DNA of 64,000 nucleotides from Hyposmocoma kahamanoa (taxonomy: Eukaryota > Arthropoda > Insecta > Lepidoptera > Cosmopterigidae): assembly GCF_003589595.1 (NCBI RefSeq), contig NW_020656077.1, forward strand, positions 4,771,538 to 4,835,537, written 5' to 3'. Under the pieces are notes generated by a model. It worked only from the letters and a program-made list of their open reading frames with translations, did no database searches and was not told the origin of the DNA. Shown here piece after piece: positions 10,468 to 22,588 of this stretch (positions within the stretch are counted from its first letter, which is position 1; each line of letters starts with the position of its first letter). A program made the position numbers and the translations under genes.

Positions 10468-10804
10468 AAAAAAGTTTTGTTATTTTTTTGTTTGACTTGT
10501 TTTTTTGCCCTAGTTCTAAATAGATAATCATTTGTTACATTTTTTCAGGATTTCTCTAATTCGGTACTAAATTCAGTCAGAAGGAAAATGCGCTTTCTGT
10601 GGGGGGTCCGAACACTAATAGATTATATTTCGTAATATACTATACCCGTCTCTGTTTTGGAAAGGCTCTTATTTCATAATCTTTTCAATAGTTTCAACAC
10701 ATCTAAATATTAACAAGGATTTTTAACACGCGACACTTGCGATTTATAGGCGATTGCATGGATACAACTAACTACATACAATAAAAATTGTTTTCTTTAA
10801 AAAA

Positions 10805-10918
10805 AATCCCCGCACTGGGGAAACCCTGTATCGCGAATGCCATGGACACGTACATAGACAACCACAAACGACACCCAAACTCACGAGAGGAATAAATATA
10901 AGTAATACAGTTACAATA
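10805..10918 (-). mobile_element. tRNA-derived SINE family D, copy D3 (5' truncated)
   Basis: Contains the CCCCGCACTGGGGAAACC, CCATGGACACG and ACTCACGAGAGGAATAAAT blocks of family D without the tRNA-like head. Confidence 0.65.
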
Positions 10919-11836
10919 AAGTAGGAAAATAAAGATCCAGCACATTTCATAAACAGCATATAATAATTTAGACAGAAATAATATGGCGCCCTGTATAATC
11001 TTCAATATTTGATGTCTTCGGTGAACCAACGGCTTATACAGTGAACGCTAGTCAACGAGATCCTAGGTAGAGGAAAAGCTGTTTATTAATCATAAACATT
11101 AAAACGTTGTCCATTTTAAAATAATTACGCTTATAAAAGCGCTTTATACATAAACGCTTTTTAGTTTGAAGCTTACGAAATCGTTTGGAAAAAAGTTTCA
11201 GCCTCTATAATAATTTGCATTTTTGTGTTGACAGCGAAAAGGGAGAGTAGGCCAGTAATGGTTTTAAGATAAGTAAAGCACGACTTTTATTTTTATTTAT
11301 AACACGTTGTAAAAATGAAATTGTTTAGTTAAAAAAACTGAGCAACGCTTACAACTTAAAATTATACGCGTGCTTGTGTGCTTATATTAAAAAGCAAACT
11401 CAGAAAAAAATGCGTGTCTCGCGCGCCGCCCACATGGCCTGCTACTTCACAAAAATCGTTTGTTCTACGGTGCTGAGAGTTAAAAACCAATGCCTGTATT
11501 TTCATGAACAAACTAGATAAAACCCTTTTCTCACTAACTGTATTTCAACAATCAAGCAACAAATGTAACCAACTGATATTATATTGAATAGAAATTTATT
11601 TATCAACGATACCTATACTACTACTAGTTCTTATTTATTTTTAAATTGTGATAAATTAAAGCCCGTTGTACGGAACAAAATACGATATGACGGGTCGGTA
11701 CTCTAATAAGTTCCCTTTAAATCGCAAAACAATATTATTAGTATCTTTTCCTTATTTTGATAAAAAAGGCGACAAGCGCCTGTTCTTAAATAATTTATTT
11801 CGTGTGAGAGGTTGATGCTATCAACCTGTCATATAA
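10919..11836. other. No gene or repeat recognised
   Basis: AT-rich sequence leading up to the mariner insertion. Confidence 0.5.
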
Positions 11837-11838
11837 TA

Positions 11839-13124
11839 GGGGTTAAAGTATGAAATTGCCGATTTGGACTGAAAATCTAAATTGTTTATTTTTTAAATTT
11901 TTAACAAATTTATTTAATCAAAATAGTTGCCATTATTATCTATACATTGCTGCCATCTAATGGGAAGGTTATTAATGCCTTTGCGATAGAACTCCGACGA
12001 TCTAGACTGCACAAACTGTGTGAAAGCATTTTGTACTGCCTCCTGGGAAGAAAACTTCTTGTCACGTAGATAATTGTCCAAATCACGAAAAAAATGGTAG
12101 TCCGTTGGAGCAAGGTCTGGTGAATACGGAGGATGACGAATGGTTTCTAACTGCAGTTCCTGAAGGGTCAAAATGGTTTCTCGTGCTGTGTGAGGTCTCG
12201 CGTTGTCGTGGAGCAATAATGGTGAAGATCGATTCATGAGTCGGGGCTGTTTTACTGCTAGTTTTGTCAACATGGTTCGGAGTTCGGCACAATAGACATC
12301 TGCCGTTATTGCTTGACCAGATCGGAGAAAACTATAGTGAATAACACCATGCTGAGACCACCAAACAGTTACCATTACCTTTTTATTGGTAAGTTTTGCT
12401 TTAGGACACTGTTGTGGCATTTGACCTGGGGTCAGCCATTGCATTTTTCTTTTCCGGTTATCATAAAGAATCCACTTTTCATCACATGTTACAATTCGAT
12501 CCAATATTCCTTCATTTCTGTACCGGTTCAACAAGGCAACACAAGTTTCAACACGCGTTTCTTTCTGCAGATCAGTCAAATCATGAGGCACCCATTTTTC
12601 GTATTTTTTTATTTTATTGATTTGACGCAAGTAAGTCAATATTGTGGGTAAGGTAACGTTAAACCATGCCGCTAATTCCTGGGTAGTTTGACTAGGATCG
12701 GCTTCCACTATCTCTCTTAATTCATCGTTATTCACCTGTGTGGGCGGTCTTCCTCGTGGCTCGTTCTTTAAGTCGAAATTTCCATCACGAAAGCGTTTAA
12801 ACCAAAATCGCACGGTGCGTTCATTAGTAGACCCCTCTCCAAACGCAGCATTGATATTGCGGGCTGTTTCTGCCGCGTTAGTTCCGCGTCGGAACTCGTA
12901 TTCAAAAATCACTCGAATTTTCGCAGTATCCATCTTTCTTGTCTAAATTGAATAACAAAAACAATTGAAAGTCGATATTCAAATGTTGTAATTTAAAAAA
13001 AAAATCACAGAAACCATTTGAAAAAAGTTTCATTCGAAAACCTCAAACCATGAAGATTCTATGAAAATTCAAAGAACCTATTGCAATAAAACGGCAATTT
13101 CATACTTTAACCCCTAATATTTAT
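11839..13124 (-). mobile_element. Complete mariner transposon (cecropia-like)
   Basis: 1286 bp. Terminal inverted repeats of about 27 bp begin GGGGTTAAAGTATGAAATTG at both ends, with the first 23 positions identical. TA flanks each side (11837-11838 and 13125-13126), the expected mariner target duplication. It contains one uninterrupted transposase gene on the minus strand. Identical outer ends and an open frame indicate a fairly recent insertion. Confidence 0.95.
11914..12933 (-). CDS. Mariner transposase, intact, 339 aa
   Basis: DNA cut-and-paste transposase that would excise and integrate its own element at TA. Residues 1-110 carry the two helix-turn-helix regions of the DNA-binding half. 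The signature WVPHDL linker is at 114-119. The DDE/D catalytic triad is D151 (in TCDEKW), D243 (in LHDNARPH) and D278 (in APTDYHFF), with 34 residues between the second and third, the DD34D spacing of mariner. Length is normal for the family. The GINNLPIRWQQCI.. C-terminus and the overall motif set point to the cecropia subfamily (recognition from memory). The start is the only in-frame methionine giving the conserved N-terminus. No stop or frameshift interrupts it, so it could be functional; expression is not shown by sequence alone. Confidence 0.95.
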   Translation of the reverse strand: MDTAKIRVIFEYEFRRGTNAAETARNINAAFGEGSTNERTVRFWFKRFRDGNFDLKNEPRGRPPTQVNNDELREIVEADPSQTTQELAAWFNVTLPTILTYLRQINKIKKYEKWVPHDLTDLQKETRVETCVALLNRYRNEGILDRIVTCDEKWILYDNRKRKMQWLTPGQMPQQCPKAKLTNKKVMVTVWWSQHGVIHYSFLRSGQAITADVYCAELRTMLTKLAVKQPRLMNRSSPLLLHDNARPHTARETILTLQELQLETIRHPPYSPDLAPTDYHFFRDLDNYLRDKKFSSQEAVQNAFTQFVQSRSSEFYRKGINNLPIRWQQCIDNNGNYFD

Positions 13125-13126
13125 GA

Positions 13127-13526
13127 AATGTAGACTTTTTGAGTGAGAAGTCAGATATACTCGTATTATAGGATTTAAAAAACTTTACGTATAAATATCG
13201 CGTTTTCAGAGGTCGATTCAATTTATATTTATTAAATCCCAGTTTCTTGTTTAACACTTTAGATAGAAATCTCACAGAGTTTTGCACTGCGAAGTGGCCG
13301 CGGCGAGACTAAACTTTTTAATTTTATTGGCGGACGGTATTGATAACGCCGTTTGGATACATCGTTTGAGTAGGATAACCGTTATCTCCTTAATTCATGG
13401 CCGGAAAAGTCGGCCCCCAACGATTATAAGCCAGTGCAGCGGCGGAGGTTTAGCGGCCTGTCAAAAGAGCGTCACAACTATGTTAATATTCTATTGTACG
13501 CAGCAACTTTGTTATCTAGGGATCCA
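13127..13526. other. No gene or repeat recognised
   Basis: A modestly GC-richer patch (13295-13460) is open in one frame but has no recognisable domain, splice-bounded structure or start context. Confidence 0.45.
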
Positions 13527-13668
13527 TCCGTGGTAATCTAATGGATTGACCTACCGCCACTCAAGCTGAGGGTTCGAATCCGGGCTTGCACCTCTATGTT
13601 TATCGGAGTTCATGTTCGAAATTAATTTGAAAATTATCATGGACATTTCGGTGAATGAAAACATTGTG
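13527..13668 (+). mobile_element. tRNA-derived SINE family F, copy 2 (truncated)
   Basis: tRNA-like head with B box GGTTCGAATCC (about 13571-13581), followed by a body similar to SINE F1 (CGGAGTTCATG.. and TTCGGTGAATGAAAACAT). The 3' half is missing. Confidence 0.55.
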
Positions 13669-13672
13669 ATTA

Positions 13673-14470
13673 GGGCATGAAAACCGGTTACTCGATTAAC
13701 CGAAAAAATTGAGTAACCGTCCATTTTGGAACCCGGTTTTCAGCTAAAGAAAACCCAGGATTTTAGGCATTTTTGGGTTTGTTTTAAAACTATGAAAACG
13801 TAAATACGTCATTCATAATATCATCGTATAGTGATGATATATAAACGATATAATGATAAAAATAAATAAACGATAGGAACTTGGGTACTTGACTGCAGTG
13901 TGGCGACAGCATCTGCAAGCAGGGCGCAGGCAACCATTGGGTAGCGAGTGGCGAAGGAGGTGCGAGTGCGCGAGCAGTATAACAACCAATATGCTCTAAA
14001 TATGCATTTTAATTTTAAAATTTTACTTTTTAATATGTCCCACGCGTGACGCGAGAAGTTGATTGATCTCATAATAATAATAATAACGCACACACCCAAC
14101 ACTAGGGAAACCCTATTACGCGGGTGCCATGGACACACACGTAGACAACCTATACACCCAAGCTCACGAGAGAAATAAATGTAGGCCATATCAATATTTC
14201 TCCCGGCCCGGGAATCGAACCTAGAACCTCTGCGTGGCAGCCCGGCATGGTAACCGACCGGCGACAGAGGCACTGAAGCTGTGAATTCCATAAATAATAA
14301 GTATAATCTACAAACTATTGATTTGATATATTTTTTTAGTTTTCTAACACTTATACAATTATTTGGTAGACAATAAAATAATATCCAAAAAAACAGAAAA
14401 TGCGTGTAATTGAAAATTAAAAACAGAAATAACCGGTTTTCAAAATTACTCGGTTTTTGCACGCCCTCAT
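13673..14470. mobile_element. Possible hAT-like element containing SINE D4
   Basis: Left end AGGGCATGAAAACCGGTTAC and the complement of the right end (GAGGGCGTGCAAAAACCGAG) are inverted and similar, and both sides have CCGGTTTTC/GAAAACCGG blocks. Coding capacity is absent and no clean target duplication was found, so the boundaries are tentative. SINE D4 interrupts it. Confidence 0.45.
14070..14276 (-). mobile_element. tRNA-derived SINE family D, copy D4
   Basis: Full-length on the minus strand. Head with B box (seen as GGGAATCGAACCTAG on plus), the ACTCACGAGAGAAATAAATG and CCATGGACACACAC blocks, and a terminal (ATT)n/(AAT)n microsatellite at about 14071-14087. Confidence 0.8.
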
Positions 14471-15085
14471 CGCGATAAAAACTGGCACACATCTGCAAAG
14501 CAAAATAATGATGTGTAAAGTTTCCAATCCGTATTGGACCCACGTGGGAATTATAATCCAAGCCTTGTTATTGTTAGAGGAGGCCTGTGCCCTGCAGTGA
14601 GACTACATATAGACTATTATTATATCCTTTAAAGCTTAATTATGTTATGTCATAAATTTAACAGCAATTTAAAGAATCGGATGCAGATATAAATATTTAA
14701 AAAATCAGTAAGGGCGTTACCACATTGATTAACGCGGAGGCGGCTTGAGCCGGTCAAAAAAGCTTTATAAGGGCGAAAATGTAAATATTTTTTATTATTT
14801 ACTTGCTTAATTCCTGAAGTGCTACCAAGCAGAACCTTGCATTTGGAATCCGAAGCATAAAGACAAAAAAAGCAGATACACGTTTTCTTTCATCTTGCTT
14901 CTTTTCGTAATAAAAATAGGCGTAGCCACAGTATTAGCAGACACAAATTCGACGTCCACCATTCTCTGGAGCACACAACGGCGCTTGCAGAGTGTGGATA
15001 CTTACGTTTGCGCACATAATTTGCCAAGTGTTTGTAGACGTTTGGGGCTTGCGTCTGGAACCGGCGTTGCGTTTGTTCGATCTGT
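14471..15085. other. No gene; one end of a CCGGTCAAAAAAGC-type repeat
   Basis: At 14751-14768 the sequence GCCGGTCAAAAAAGCTTTAT resembles sites at 29233, 44017, 44119 and 57250. Otherwise nothing recognisable. Confidence 0.4.
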
Positions 15086-15372
15086 CGTCATCAAAATCAC
15101 ATCGGCAGGAAGACATCCACTGTTGAACATAGACCTCCTCCAAAGATTGCCAGACTAGCTGGTCGGACGCAACGTGCATCCGTCGGTTACCCGCCGCCCT
15201 TACCAGTCATCCGTCCTTCTAGTAGGGGGCCGTCCCACTGAACGCCTTTCTCTTCGTGGTCTCCATTCGATAACCTTTCTGCCTCAACGGCCGTCAGTTC
15301 TGCCCACTGCCACTTCAACTTGCTAGTCCTTCTTGATCTTGATCTGTCGTCACTCCCATCAAAATTTTTGAA
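15086..15372 (-). pseudogene. RTE-type LINE ORF2, C-terminal relic
   Basis: Minus-strand translation in shifting frames gives LKWQWAEL, then EWRPRRERRSVGRPPT, then a VQQWMSS end, the conserved C-terminal tail of RTE-type reverse transcriptases. At least two frameshifts and internal stops break it. It continues into the CATCCACTGTTGAACATAGA 3' segment that recurs at 33258-33345. Dead fragment of a retrotransposon. Confidence 0.75.
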
Positions 15373-16107
15373 ACGAGAGGCCGTGCCGTCGGTTAGTGTT
15401 CAAATTATATAGTTGTACGGGTTAATTAGTAAAACATTAATAGCCTCGCAGGACCGTATTACAAACACCATAACACAACACAACGGCACAACAACTTTTG
15501 TTCTATGACTTCAACCCGCATTGATGACGATGATGAAGGTATTACGAGAGAGATAGATCATATTTAATCTTTTGAAAATACGATCATGTTTGTGTTGTAG
15601 GGTTAGAATCAAATTTTAATGAGAGTAATTTAAAACCTTCGCGAAAGATTGTACTTTCGACGATTTGCATATTTTAAAAATGTTTTCAGGTTTATTTGTC
15701 GTTGGGGGAGTTTGTATTCGAAAAATATTAATTTTTATCGAGTTCTTAGGTTTTCGCGATTGTTTTTCTTCTGAATTTTAATTTCATAATTATTTCCATT
15801 GGACCAAATAACGGGACTGATGAAAATATCATAGTGAATAATTCAAACCGTGGATTAAACGCGTCTATTGTTGCTTTGGTATTACGAAATTATTCATTTT
15901 TTATCTCAACACCATTCCACAGTAAATATTTACGTTTACTTTTTGCGCCCTTGTAATTCTATATTATTAGCTGTTGTTATGAACGGAATTGCTGGTTTTT
16001 TGTTTTGCTATTTATTAGTTATATGCAATCAAAACGTGCTCGCTTGTCTTCATTCAAAAACATTACCGAGCGATAGGATGTTCATACCATACAGTTTAAA
16101 AAAACTA
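15373..16107. other. No gene or repeat recognised
   Basis: AT-rich sequence. Confidence 0.5.
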
Positions 16108-16355
16108 GTTTTGCGCCTGGTGGTAAGCGAAACGCCTATCCATAGCAGATCCAATGCTACTTAGAGCTTTAAATCGCAAAGATCTGAGAGGCACGTCCAC
16201 ACAAGTTGACAAATCCCATGTGCCTGTGATTTCATCAGCACCCTTACCCTTCAAAACCTAAACGCAGCAAAGGTCACATTACTGCTCGGCGGCAAAAATA
16301 AGGGTAACATGGTAATATTTCCCAGATCGAACTCTTTCATAAGCTCTACTGATAC
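16108..16355 (-). mobile_element. SINE-like family C, copy 3
   Basis: Inverted copy from the GCGCCTGGTGGTAAGCG block to GAACTCTTTCATAAGCTCTACT. Confidence 0.65.
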
Positions 16356-16464
16356 CATTAAATAACGGCACAAAACACATAAAAACTACGCAGTGGCAAA
16401 ATTTTGTGCTCCCGTTTTCAATAAATTGAGAGCAAATAAAACTATCATGTGGACCGGAACTGTA

Positions 16465-16752
16465 GCTGTAGAAATCCTCGTGAAAGAGTTCGTCCAGGGA
16501 AGCACTGCCACCTTACCTATTTGTGTTGCCAAGCAGTAATGTGAGCATTACTGTGTTCCGGTTATGAAGAGTAAGGGTGCTAGTGAAATTACAAGCAAAT
16601 GGGACTTGTCAACTTATATCTCAGGGTGACGGGCGCTGTGGCAGTGCTCAGGTTTTTGCGACTTAAAACTCCTGAGTGGTACTGCAACTCTTGTAGACAG
16701 GCGTGTAGCTTACCATCAAGCGCAAGAACTGTTCCTCCCGTCACTTCATGTC
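16465..16752 (+). mobile_element. SINE-like family C, copy 4
   Basis: Near full length, from CTCGTGAAAGAGTTCGTCCA to CCCGTCACTTCATGT. Lies about 110 bp from copy 3 in opposite orientation, forming an imperfect inverted pair. Confidence 0.7.
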
Positions 16753-17199
16753 ATATGACCTTCATAAAGAAGCATGTTTGTGCTCTTGGTGCTCTTGGGG
16801 TCGCCCAGATACTGCAGTGCCTCCGGTATGTTTGCGGATGCACACGCTGACTCTTTTCATCCTCTAATGCGTAAAAAATTTATGACAGTAAGACGCAGAA
16901 TGCTGGAGAGACCAAACATCATACTGAGGACACTAGCCGAGAGTTTGGCTAGTGCTTTGCAAAGGCATTGGGTATCGGCTCTGATAAATTCTTACACTGA
17001 ACATGTGTATTTTTGTTAATACTTTTTGTATGTTTATTATTGTTAATATCTTATAATGTGTGTGTTTTCTATTGTTACTAACATAGATTTTGTTGTGTTG
17101 TTATTGTTATTTATATAAGAAATAATACCAGCTACAGACACATGTCAATGCCTGTCTAGAATAGTGACCGATCTCAAAAGTATTTAATTAACTTAACTC

Positions 17200-17449
17200 G
17201 ACGAACGAGTCGCGTGCCTGATGGTAAGATACGTGCCTGTCCATAACAGTGGCAGTGCCTCTCAGATTTTAAAATCGCAAAGATTTGAGGCATACTGCCA
17301 CTGCGCCCGTCATCCTGAGACATAAGTTGACAAGTCTTACCCTTCTATACCGGAACACAGCGATGCTGCCATTACTGGTTGGCGGCAGAAATAGTTAAGG
17401 TGGCAGTACTTCCCTGGACGAACTCTTTCACAAGGAGCTCTACTGCTAC
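17200..17449 (-). mobile_element. SINE-like family C, copy 5
   Basis: From ACGAACGAGTCGCGTGCCTG to CAAGGAGCTCTACTGCTACT. Directly abuts the truncated MITE A3 on its right. Confidence 0.75.
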
Positions 17450-17454
17450 TAAAT

Positions 17455-17686
17455 TCCATGTTTTTCGTTTAAAGCATATTCACCTATATTTTCCCATTAT
17501 TAAGGTACAAATTTGTGCAAATATGGAATCGCGCGTCGACACTCGACGACGGGCACCTTCGCCACGCATAACTTGCGCGCAGTCTCGCGTCAGACGCCGA
17601 ACACACTGTGATCCGGGCGCGCTAATGCAAGGGTCAAAAACAGGACGCGACGCGACGCTTCGACTCTGCGCCAGTGTGAGTTGAGC
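17455..17686 (-). mobile_element. MITE family A, copy A3 (one end lost)
   Basis: The right end CTGCGCCAGTGTGAGTTGAGCC (17665-17686) and the GC-rich interior (ACAGGACGCGACGCGACGCT, GATCCGGGCGCGCTAATGC) match A1 and A2 in inverted orientation. Similarity stops at the family C copy at 17449, where the other terminal repeat should be. Confidence 0.75.
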
Positions 17687-18282
17687 CTTTTAGTCACGGA
17701 TTGATTGTCAATTCCCGTGCCCATGACATTGACTCTCAACGTTCCGAAATATAGGAAAAATAAAAAGAACACGCACCGCGGTAAGAAACTTGTAAGTAAT
17801 TAGAGATAATCATTGTGCGTAGTTTCTCAAAGTGGTCCCTAACGCCCTCCGGTGGGCGCTGCGTTGATGCTGTCCAGGAGGTGCTACCGCATTTGAAAAA
17901 AAAACAGAATAATCTATGTAAACCACACTATATGTATGTACTTATGTGTATATTTTTTCCCTTGTGTTTTTTTGTTAAGTTAATATAAAAAATACGTGTT
18001 TTAATTTTTTTTGTAGTGGCAGGCGTCGAATATTTTTTTATCTTGCCTAAGTAGGCGGTGAACCAAAATTTTTGAATAATCAAAATTTAGTGAATAACCA
18101 CGAAAAGCCTTAAAATCTTTATTGTGTTTGTATGACCTTTTTTCTAAGAATTTTCGACGTTCTGTCTCTTACATCGCTCCGCCGATCTATCAGCTAGCAT
18201 CATATCTGGTGTCTTAAAGAAGGAAGGCACAGAACATTAAATATGTCAATGTATATTTTGTGCTATTACAATTAAAATAATG
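17687..18282. other. No gene or repeat recognised
   Basis: AT-rich sequence. Confidence 0.5.
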
Positions 18283-18330
18283 CATAAATTTCAATGCTCT
18301 AGGATCGACCTCGGAGTATCGCAACGCTTT
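18283..18330 (+). repeat. Short repeat shared with 24250-24297
   Basis: Both sites read ATAAATTTCAATGCTCT followed by GACCTCGG. Too short to classify. Confidence 0.45.
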
Positions 18331-18821
18331 TCTTTCTTCATCTCAGGGCATTAAAAATACATACCTTATTACTTATTACAATTGTTTAGTATGTTATGTT
18401 GCGTATAATATACATTGTAAAAGTAACTGCTGGGCCACAACCGGTAAATCTAAACACTATCGATGATTACCATATACCGTATAATGGCCAGTTAGTCTTC
18501 TGGTTTGCCTCTATAATCGTGTGGTTACCGCATACAAAGGTACCAACGTCATCGACGCAGAGTACATGTTAATTAAAACCACAACAAGGTTGTGCCAAAT
18601 GGAATTATCGCACCGCAAAACTGGCAATAACCGTTCATAAAGGAGTGACTGGTAATGGAGTTTCATGACTAGGCACTTTATTATCTTTTGAAACTGCGAA
18701 AGGTATGGCATGCGGATTGGTATAGTCACAGAGATTTTTTGTGAAACAAAGTGAAACAATTTTCGACACCCGTCAATTGTTTGGCTGGCCAATCAGAACG
18801 CAGTTGTCACAGTATTGAAAT

Positions 18822-18885
18822 GGCAGAATAGTTTTCAAACAAATTAAATGACATTTCGTCTCTATTTCTGCTTATATATTCGATG
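18822..18885 (-). repeat. End of MITE family H (solo)
   Basis: The complement of this segment (ATATATAAGCAGAAATAGAG, then ACGAAATGTCATTTAATTTG, TTGAAAACTATTCTGCCA) matches the left end of the element at 47828-48254. Confidence 0.6.
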
Positions 18886-19503
18886 ATTATTATTTACGAT
18901 CATTAGCGACTGTGTAGTGACTGCGACGCGCTGTGTGTAACCGCTCTAAGCATGAAATAAAAGCCGATCACGGATACTTCATTTTCAATATCCCTGCAAA
19001 GGAAATACACTCATTCTATTTACTAAAAGTTTGTTGAATAAAAGTTTTGCTGTTTGCTGGTTAAGTAGAAGAAAGTTTTTCTTTTTACTTCTCGTCCATG
19101 CAAAGCAAAGCGATGTGTATTTTGTATTTGATGGTTAGGCAAATATGTCGATTTCTGTTTATTATCGATATAACTGCGCTCAAGCTCTTTATACGTTAGG
19201 GTGAATTTCACTTTCCGAATTTCAAAGGCACTTTTTGAGTGATTTTTGTAAAACCCTTTTACCTTTTGGTTTTAAGGTCTTAAACGTACAAATAATTTCA
19301 AACAATGTCATTAATTATAAAATCACAGAAATATTTAAGGTAAATACAACAAAAAACGATATTTTAGGTCACACGAATGAGATTGTAGTAACACGAATGA
19401 TTTTCTCATAAACATAAATGAGAAAGACGGCACAGTAATGAGAAATTATTATTACAAACATTTTATCGTTCACAAAAGAACATTTAACAACATTTAACAT
19501 GTA
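18886..19503. other. No gene or repeat recognised
   Basis: AT-rich sequence downstream (3') of the LINE. Confidence 0.5.
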
Positions 19504-19679
19504 ACAAATATTTTAATATTTATTTATTTATTTATTTATTTACTTACAGCTTTACACGTACCATTACAGTAATAAACCAATGCGGCAGTGTACATATTCA
19601 AACGTATATACTTATATAATAACTACATTACACTAAACATATACTAAAACAAAGAAACTACAAATATCAACTTAATACA

Positions 19680-22588
19680 TTACAAATAACATATAACATA
19701 CAGGGTCATTCTTGTAAATTCACACAGAGGGCATGAGAACAAGTCTATCCTGTCTGCAACATCATTCAGGATTCGCAGAGCTCTTGTGAACGGAGCCTTT
19801 TGGATTAGATTAGTCTGGCCGCGCGGGACTGCCAGTAAGCGCGGTTTTCGTCGCCTCACTACGTATTCATTAGGTACGCACAAAAACACCCGCTCCAGTA
19901 TACTGGGGTTAAAGATTAACCCTCTGATTATTTTAAAAAGTATCTGAGCTAATGCAAAGTCACGGCGTACCTCTAGCTTATTGTAACCAACCATGCCGAG
20001 TACGAACAAACTTGGATACACCTGTGGATAACATGGGTAAACACCACATATTTTGGCATACAAATGTCGCGTGAACTTATTCTGTATTCGCTCCATCATA
20101 GTTTTGTACTTAGCCTCATGAGGCGACCAGACAACTGCATTGCATTCGAGGTGGCTCCTTACAAGGGCATCATATAATGGTTTTAATGCAGAAATTTTGG
20201 TGAAGCCCTGCGTCTGCCTCAACATAAAGCCTAGGTTCCTGTATGCTTTTTTACATACTTTGACAATATGTTCACGAAACGTCAACTGGGCTGTGAATAA
20301 AACCACCAGATCTCGTATCTGAAAAATTTTCGGATAGGAACAGAGTTTAGTCTATACTCGTATTGGATAAGTGTCCGAGCACGACCGAATGTCATCAAAG
20401 AACACTTTGCCTCATTGAAAAACAGATTATTAGCTTGACTCCACTGGACGACCCTATCTATGTCTCCTTGCAAGTGTTCACAGTCTCTCACATCTTTGAC
20501 AGCCAACAGTAATTTTAAGTCGTCCGCATACAGCAAACAAGTGGCATGATGAACAACACTCGGTAAGTCATTAATCATTATAATGAATTCAAGCGGGCCC
20601 AGATTACTGCCCTGGCTAACGCCTGATCCGGTACCGTAAGTGTCAGATTCATGTCCCTCATAGTCTACGAATTGTTGCCTGTTACTCATGTAGCTGGAAA
20701 AAAACGTAAGCAAGTGTGGAGTGAACCCTACGCGCGCTAGCTTCGTCAATAAGATGTCATTGTCCACTGAATCGAACGCTTTCTTAAAATCGAAGTACGC
20801 CCTGTCAACCTGAACACCAGTGTCTATATGCCACGTATGACACAAAATTGAGCAGATTTGAAGTGGTACTTCTGCCTGGGCGAAAACCGTGCTGAGAGTC
20901 CGAGAAAGAACTTATTTGCTCATACACATGCTTTTGTATAGCCGACTCGAAGACTTTGGCCGGAGTCGATAGTACCGCGACTGGCCGATAATCATTGACA
21001 TTTGAGCTGGCTTTACCCTTCGGCACAGGCGTGACTCTGGTAATCTTCCAACAGCTCGGAAAGATGGCCGACTCTAAGCTTGCATTAAATATGTGTAAGA
21101 GCGGTTCTGCTAACTGTTTGCGACAATCTCTAAATATAAACGAGGGAATGCCATCCGGGCCTGCCGACCGCTTCGGCTTGAGGCTGGCCAGGGCAGTCTC
21201 CACATCCCGCAGGGTCAAAGTCTCTATATACGCACACGTGCACTCGATGAGCCACCCTACCTAACAGCTGTCTCGACATTCAACACCGCCTGATCAGTGC
21301 GATAAACAGATTTAAAAAATGATGCAAATTCGTTAGCACTCTCAGCCTTTGTTAAAATCTTCCCTTCTCTCATGATCTGTTGTTTGCTCGATTCTCCCCT
21401 GATTGATCTAATATATCCCCAAAACGATTTTGGGTCATTTGCTAATTTTGCCTGAATACTGTCCCTATAATGTTCGTGAGCACATTTAAGAGCACTCTTA
21501 ATATTCGTCCTACACCTAGCGAATGCCATATAATCTTGATTTGATTTAGTAAGTTTGTACCGCTTATGAAGCATAGTTTTTAATTTAATGTTTCTTATGA
21601 TATCTGCCGTATACCATTTGGGATAATTATACCGTACGTTAATGTGTTTCGGTTTTTTCCTTGGAACGCACGTGTCTAAGATATTAGTCAAAATTTCAAA
21701 AAAATAAGACAAGGCCTCTTCCGGATCTTGTTTACTGAAGATTAAAGACCAATCCACAGATGATATCAAGTCATACAATAACGAAAAATCCGCCTTATAC
21801 ATGTTCCATTTGGGCCTTTCCGTTTGTTCACCCTCTATGTAGGTACACTTACCACTGCTAGTCCGTGCTACCGGCACTCGAATATTGAGCGGTGGATGAT
21901 ACGCGTCCACCGGCTCCAAAGCATCGTCCACCGCTCGCACCTTCACTTCTCCGTTCTCATCCGAACTTAGCACTAAATCCAACTGACGACCCAAGCAGTC
22001 AGGTATCTCATTAAACTGCGTGAATTCACAAAATGACATGAAGTATGCGTAGTAGTTTAATACATTAGCTGGACAGGAATGTAAATTAAAATCACCTAAA
22101 ACAATTAAATTTTTATACCTAAAACAAAGTTGCTTTATTAATCTAAACAAAATCATATATTCATTTTCGCTACTACGCGGTGAAATATAAACAACAGTGC
22201 ACACAAACAAAAACTTTGAGTTTAGTTTACTATACACACAAACAGAAACAAACTCAAATGAGCGCGAGTCAATATCTACATCTGTGGGGGTAGGTATTTC
22301 TAGTAGCTCAAACCGATTTGTGGCCACGAAAAAGGCGCCTCCCTGTTTGCGGCCGTCCATACGATCACTACGTATTATTTTATATCCCGGTGGAATAATC
22401 TCATTATCATGTATCGATTCATTACAGCTCGTTTCAATAATTGCGAAAAAATCTGAGTTTGATGATTCCAAATAATTTCGAAAGTTAGTTAATTTTGTTC
22501 TTAATCCCCGCACGTTCTGATAGTAAATTTCTACAAATCTGTTATGGTTTATTTGGCTTGTTTGTCGATTTTCGAAAAAAAAATCCAC
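19680..22588 (-). pseudogene. LINE ORF2: endonuclease-reverse transcriptase, frameshifted
   Basis: Encoded enzyme would nick target DNA and reverse-transcribe the element. Four overlapping frame segments cover it. 22588-21257 carries the APE-type endonuclease (YYQNVRGLRTKL, then LGDFNLHSC). About 21256-20805 carries RT fingers (KPKRSAGPDGIPS, QHGFRPGRSTTSN). About 20850-20282 carries the palm (FDFKKAFDSVDN, GVSQGSNLGP and the catalytic YADD encoded at about 20519-20530). 20306-19680 carries the C-terminal part. The segments are joined by three frameshifts, near 21250, 20850 and 20310. I see no in-frame stop inside a segment, so decay is by small indels. The combined length of about 970 codons is normal for the family. 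Confidence 0.88.

Noticed and set aside
12083..12946. Open frames on both strands within the mariner
   Set aside because: Shadows of the intact transposase.
13821..14561. 246-codon minus-strand open frame
   Set aside because: It runs through SINE D4 and flanking element sequence, has no domain, and includes tandem repeat codons. Chance open frame.
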